Source of the DNA: Castor canadensis
Taxonomy: Eukaryota; Chordata; Mammalia; Rodentia; Castoridae
Assembly: GCF_047511655.1 (NCBI RefSeq)
Contig: NC_133386.1
Span: 173,311,146 to 173,375,145, forward strand
Direction: 5' to 3'
Length of the DNA stretch: 64,000 bases
Shown here piece after piece: positions 59,820 through 64,000 of this stretch. A program made the translations under genes and the position numbers. Numbering within the stretch: the first letter of the stretch is position 1; each line of letters begins with the position of its first letter. The notes below the pieces were generated by a model that saw only the letters and a program-made list of their open reading frames with translations, was not told the origin of the DNA and ran no database searches.

Positions 59820-61345
59820 GTAAAATAGAGGGGAACAAAAGCATGTGATATAAATGTTTTATACCATATAAATGTTTTTAATACATATATACACATATAA
59901 CATTTGTGTTCATTTGTCTCTAGAGTGCCTTTTCTAATTTAATAAATGAAGAGTGGCCTGATTTTTTTTTTTAAATCGTGAAACACCCAAATTAAGTAAA
60001 CCCATAAAAAGTCAAACCCAAGAGAAATGACACAATTATGCAGTTTTCTCTTCTGGATCATTTCTTAACTTGTTTCTCCACTGGGGACCAATTTTATCCT
60101 CTGTTAGTACATCTCAATTTTGGATGCAAATTGGAATCTCCTGAGGATGTATAGTAAAGGCAAAAATCATAGCAGAGACTAAGAGCAGCAGGTGAGGACA
60201 AAACTGTTGGTTATTCAGGCATGTGAGTTCATGTGTGCTGAACCCATTGTCCCCTTTCTCAGCAGGGCCCCGGGGTCTTCCATGGACCTCAAAGAGGAGA
60301 GCTTCAGAGATCTAATCCATGTTTTAGGCATAGGGTACAAGCAGGTTATTTGATGCAGTTTGGACCTTTCTCACTTAAGATGTCTGCCCCAAGGAAACAG
60401 TTTTTCTACCTTAATTTGACCTGGTCCTGAAAGATCCCAATATGTTGATTCCCCATGGCCACTGAGACAAACATCATTTTTGTGAGGCAAACATGATAAT
60501 AACAACTACACTATGGAAACAACATCATTTTTGATACAAACAAGCCTTCCTCTGGAAATCTGTGTGAAGCTAAGCTGGTGGAGTTTGATTTCTTGGGAGC
60601 CCTAATTGTTCCTGGGGTGGCTCCTTCTTGATTAGTCCTGGATCATGGGCCCATCTCTGCTCATTGTCCCTCCTTGGGAGGGTGTACCTCAGTATAACCA
60701 GAAGATCCTGGAATCTGTGGTGGGTCATGACAAAGGATAACAGGACCAGGAAAGCAAGTGTGAGGAGCTACAGATGCTGCCAGGGGATGGAGCAAATAAT
60801 CATGGATGGGTTTGAAGGGATCATAACCCAGTGGACAGAGGAGACTCAGAAACAAGAAGCTTGATAAAATTACTTCAGCATCAGCCAGGGGCAGCTTCTG
60901 AAAGAAAAGGACCAACAAACCTATCTCTGATCATTTCAAGGAATTTGAGAATCACAGGTGGCTAAGGCCACGGAAAACATTCAGAATCACTGAGGTAATG
61001 TGTTGATGAATTGAAAAGGGAGGTCAGAGTTACCAAGAGGAGCCTCTCAGAAGAGTAACCACTCAAACTAGCATATAAGAAGATTGTGTAGGTCAGAGGA
61101 AAGTCTAAGTGGAGACAATAACTTTCTACGTCAGCCTGCTGAAGAAGCAGCTGTAGATCCATTGCTAGGGAAGGCCACTAAGCAGAAACAAAAGAAAAAC
61201 CATGAGAATCTGTGATGGCCTGATTTCAGAGGTGGAAAGCATGATGTAAAGTCACTAGCCTGTGGCTTTCTCTCCCTGCTCCTGTCTAAAAGCAGGAGTC
61301 CTGTGTCTTGTTTTATCTCCTTTTGGTGGGAATGTAAGTAATTCT
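59820..61345. other. Intergenic sequence, possible diverged LTR/L1 debris
   Basis: GC varies and no gene is seen. 60160-60870 is GC-richer with 'cagcagggccccggggtctt' and could be an old LTR piece, but I cannot align it to a family. Confidence 0.3.
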
Positions 61346-61450
61346 AAAAGGAAAAAAGGGAGAGAAGGAGGGAGGGAAGGAGAAAAGGGGAAGAAGGGAA
61401 GAAGGAGAAAAGAGGAAGGGAAGAAAAAGAAACAAAAAAGAAAGAAAGGA
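61346..61450. repeat. Polypurine tract (GGAA/GAAA-rich)
   Basis: About 105 nt almost entirely A/G with GGAAGG and AAGAAAGG motifs. The reverse strand is C/T only. Confidence 0.9.
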
Positions 61451-61635
61451 AACAACATCAGTAGGTACATAAGTATAAGAAATTTTGATTTTTGAGCGTT
61501 ATATAGTTCATGCTCTGCTGGTTTTATTAAAACTGATGCTAATCTTTAAAAAAAGCACAAAGGAAAACACACACAAAATCTGGAAAATCACTACAACATT
61601 TAATTTATGTCCTTTAAGTCTGTATGTAAGTTTAC

Positions 61636-61724
61636 TTTTTTTTTTTTTTCAGTCAGCATCTCACTATTTAGCCTAGGCTGGCTTCAAACTTGTGATCCTC
61701 TTGCCTCAGTGCTGGAATTACAGG
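61636..61724 (-). repeat. B1-like monomer
   Basis: T-run, 'gcatctcactatttagccta', 'ggctggcttcaaacttgtga' and 'ctcagtgctggaattacagg'. Confidence 0.8.
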
Positions 61725-61731
61725 TAAATTG

Positions 61732-61900
<169 letters not shown>

Positions 61901-61909
61901 TTAAATTGA

Positions 61910-64000
61910 AATCTGCCACTCTCTTAAGGAGTCTTACTGAAATGAAGAAACATGTGAAAATCACTAGAAGATTTATTTTTTTAGTAGAATCTACTGCACA
62001 GGAGCCAGAGATTTTGCATAATATTTAATTAGTGGATGTTGGCTTGGTAAAGCCTTATGTGACCCATGAAGTAATCAAGATTATTATGGGCCTGAATCAC
62101 ATATGCAAAACTAAGAACTGGTAGGTGTCCCCAACCACACTTCTTATACCCCAAGGAATTGCTGGTTCCTGACAATAAGGCTGTCTGCACCCAGGAGTGT
62201 GCAGCGGTTGCTAGCTTTCTCTTTGCTTCAGCGCTTTCCTTTCAAGCACCAGAGATTAAAAAAGAACTTCACAATAGTAGAGAAGGAAGGGAAATCAAGA
62301 GTCAGCATTGTGCCTTTTGAACTACTGCTAGCTGGAGCATTTGTTGTCTTTACCACCCTCTTCCCATTCCACTGGAGCATCTTTGAGGCTGAGAGCCTTG
62401 TTTTCTCTCCAATGTTGAGAATGTAGCGGGTACTTGTGAGGATTTGGAGAACTTAGTTCAAGAGCTTTGATAGTACAATAGGGTTATACTCTTGAAATAC
62501 ACTTTTATCTTTGCATTTCCCTGCACACAGTCTTGTCTCTTTTACTTGTGGTATCCTCTTCTACTACTTATGATGGAGACAAGAGAGTAGAAAGTTGATA
62601 TTCCTATTTGCACATTTAAAGTGGTATTTTTGCTTCTGCAGCAAGTCAAAAGGATTTTTGTGGAGAGAGGAAAAAGATATTCCAAACTCCTTTACTCCCC
62701 ATTTTTTCTAACATCATACAGTGCCAGGAGGCAGCTTTCAATGGATTCAAGCATGAGGGTTTTTCAAAAAATAGAGATCTCTCCCCATGCTGGGACAGGC
62801 AGGGCACAGACTTGATAGAGGAAGCAGAAAATCCGGTCTGCTCCTTTGGCATGTGGATTATTGTGAGAAGTTGGGAGGAGGGAGGTGAGGAAGGGGTGAA
62901 ATATGGGTTTTGATCCTTACTTGGTGAGGCATGAATCCTGCAGACAGGAAGCATCTGCACACACGTGTGTGTGTGACATGTTTGGGATTCTGGATGTGGA
63001 GTTGTTTCATAGGTTGCCCTTGTAGCATCTTCTATGCAGCTGCATTGAAGGATGCTGATCAGCATAGCCTGGTTAGACTTAAGAAGGCCTGGGTTTGGAT
63101 CTTCCAATCTCCTTTAATTGTCAAATAATCAAAAGGGACAAAAGAGTTCCTCAGGTCTCCAGGGCAAATCATTGAATTTTGCAGAGTCTGACTGGGGAGG
63201 TTGGTAAAAGGAGGTTGCTTCAGTGGGCAAAGGAGTTATGTTCCTGAGGATAAGAAGAAAGGGATCTCTAGCTAAGCCTCAGGGGTGTCCACTCAGGGCT
63301 ATTCCAACAGACCTTGAGTTGTGCTGGCCACAGACTTTACAGAAATACTAGCAGAACGCCTGGGGAACACGGTCATACCCTGGTAGCATTCAGAAGTCAG
63401 GCCAGCTGAGTCCTTTGCAGCCTGCATTTCAGGGACCCCAGAAGCTGTATCTTCTCTGCCCCCAACAAGGTCACATGAGCCATGTCCTCCTCCCATAGTC
63501 CAAGATGCCACTTTAGGAGCAACAGGGGAAGGGGACTTAATCTGACACAGGAAGCATTTGTCCAGGTCATCCAAGTAGAGCTGCCATACCCACAAAGACT
63601 AAATTACTGGGTTATACAAACATTTCTTTTTTATTTCATCCTGCCATCAACTCAGTTAAGATTGTGAAAAAGACCAGATCAATTACAGAAGAATAAAGAG
63701 GCTATTTGCCTTTGTACATCTGAGTTCAATGTAAGTGAATATTGATCCTGCTACAGTGTATGTGTGTGCATTTTAAAAATGTTTCCTAAAATTCGTTAGG
63801 AATGACTATTTCCTATCCTTTTTAGTAAGCTCCCAAGTTAGATTCCAGTTTATAAAGGAATCAGCAGGAGGCAGTGCCTTCCAATGTAGAGGGGATGAGG
63901 GAGAAAAAGCTCCTTCCTGGCTGATTCTGAGTTGCTGAGAGCCAGCGTGAGAAAATTAGCACAGCAGTTGGACCAAAGCTCCCAGCAAGCAGATTTGCAC
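61910..64000. other. Intergenic sequence, no gene seen
   Basis: Mid-GC unique-looking DNA. Minus-strand frames at 62646-63107 (153 codons) and 63299-63595 show no family, domains or exon structure. No RNA gene or repeat was recognised to the window end. Confidence 0.35.

Noticed and set aside
62646..63107. 153-codon open frame on the minus strand, the longest in the window
   Set aside because: No protein family, domain, signal peptide or splice pattern; composition typical of chance frames in mid-GC DNA.

Overview
The window is mammalian nuclear DNA: AT-rich, intron-dominated and dense in interspersed repeats. It carries ancient eutherian repeats (MIR, L2, L1M, MER5/MER20-type MITEs, MaLR and ERVL LTRs). 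It also carries younger lineage-specific elements, namely tRNA/ID-type SINEs, B1-like monomers fused to ID units, and L1 tails with a G-rich 3' UTR. B1-plus-ID composites point to a rodent, and the style of these repeats resembles beaver and kangaroo rat (Castorimorpha), with beaver my best guess. The species call is an inference from repeat style, not a proven identification.

One protein-coding gene is recognisable: the 3' part of IFTAP (C11orf74/NWC/HEPIS), on the + strand. Five exons are visible at 20668-20825, 22091-22162, 23551-23617, 33866-34005 and 41353-41514. The stop codon is at 41512-41514 and an AATAAA signal at 41575-41580. All phases fit together (1-0, 0-0, 0-1, 1-0, 0-stop), giving about 198 C-terminal residues. 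The N-terminal exon(s) were not found and should lie upstream of base 1, towards RAG2/RAG1 in the conserved mammalian gene order. The 72-nt exon at 22091-22162 keeps the frame whether included or skipped and is a candidate cassette exon.

Layout: 1-20667 is inferred 5' intron sequence with L2, LTR, L1, SINE and microsatellite material, plus two unique-looking blocks (5300-5880 and 16590-17330) that could be regulatory. 20668-41600 holds the IFTAP exons and introns. One intron contains a decayed hAT-transposase/ZBED-FAM200-like coding relic (29765-30805) and a cluster of TAATTA motifs (32770-33200). 41600-64000 is downstream intergenic DNA with no convincing gene, matching the gene-poor interval expected beyond IFTAP. 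It holds L1M, L2, MIR, two LTR-like blocks, SINEs, a unique AT-rich block (49650-50260) and a polypurine/polypyrimidine pair near 61.4-61.9 kb.

No rRNA, tRNA gene, CRISPR array, operon or other prokaryotic feature is present, and I found no new multi-gene system. The most interesting items are the cassette exon, the weak splice donor after the fourth visible exon, the hAT-like relic and the candidate regulatory blocks near the RAG locus.
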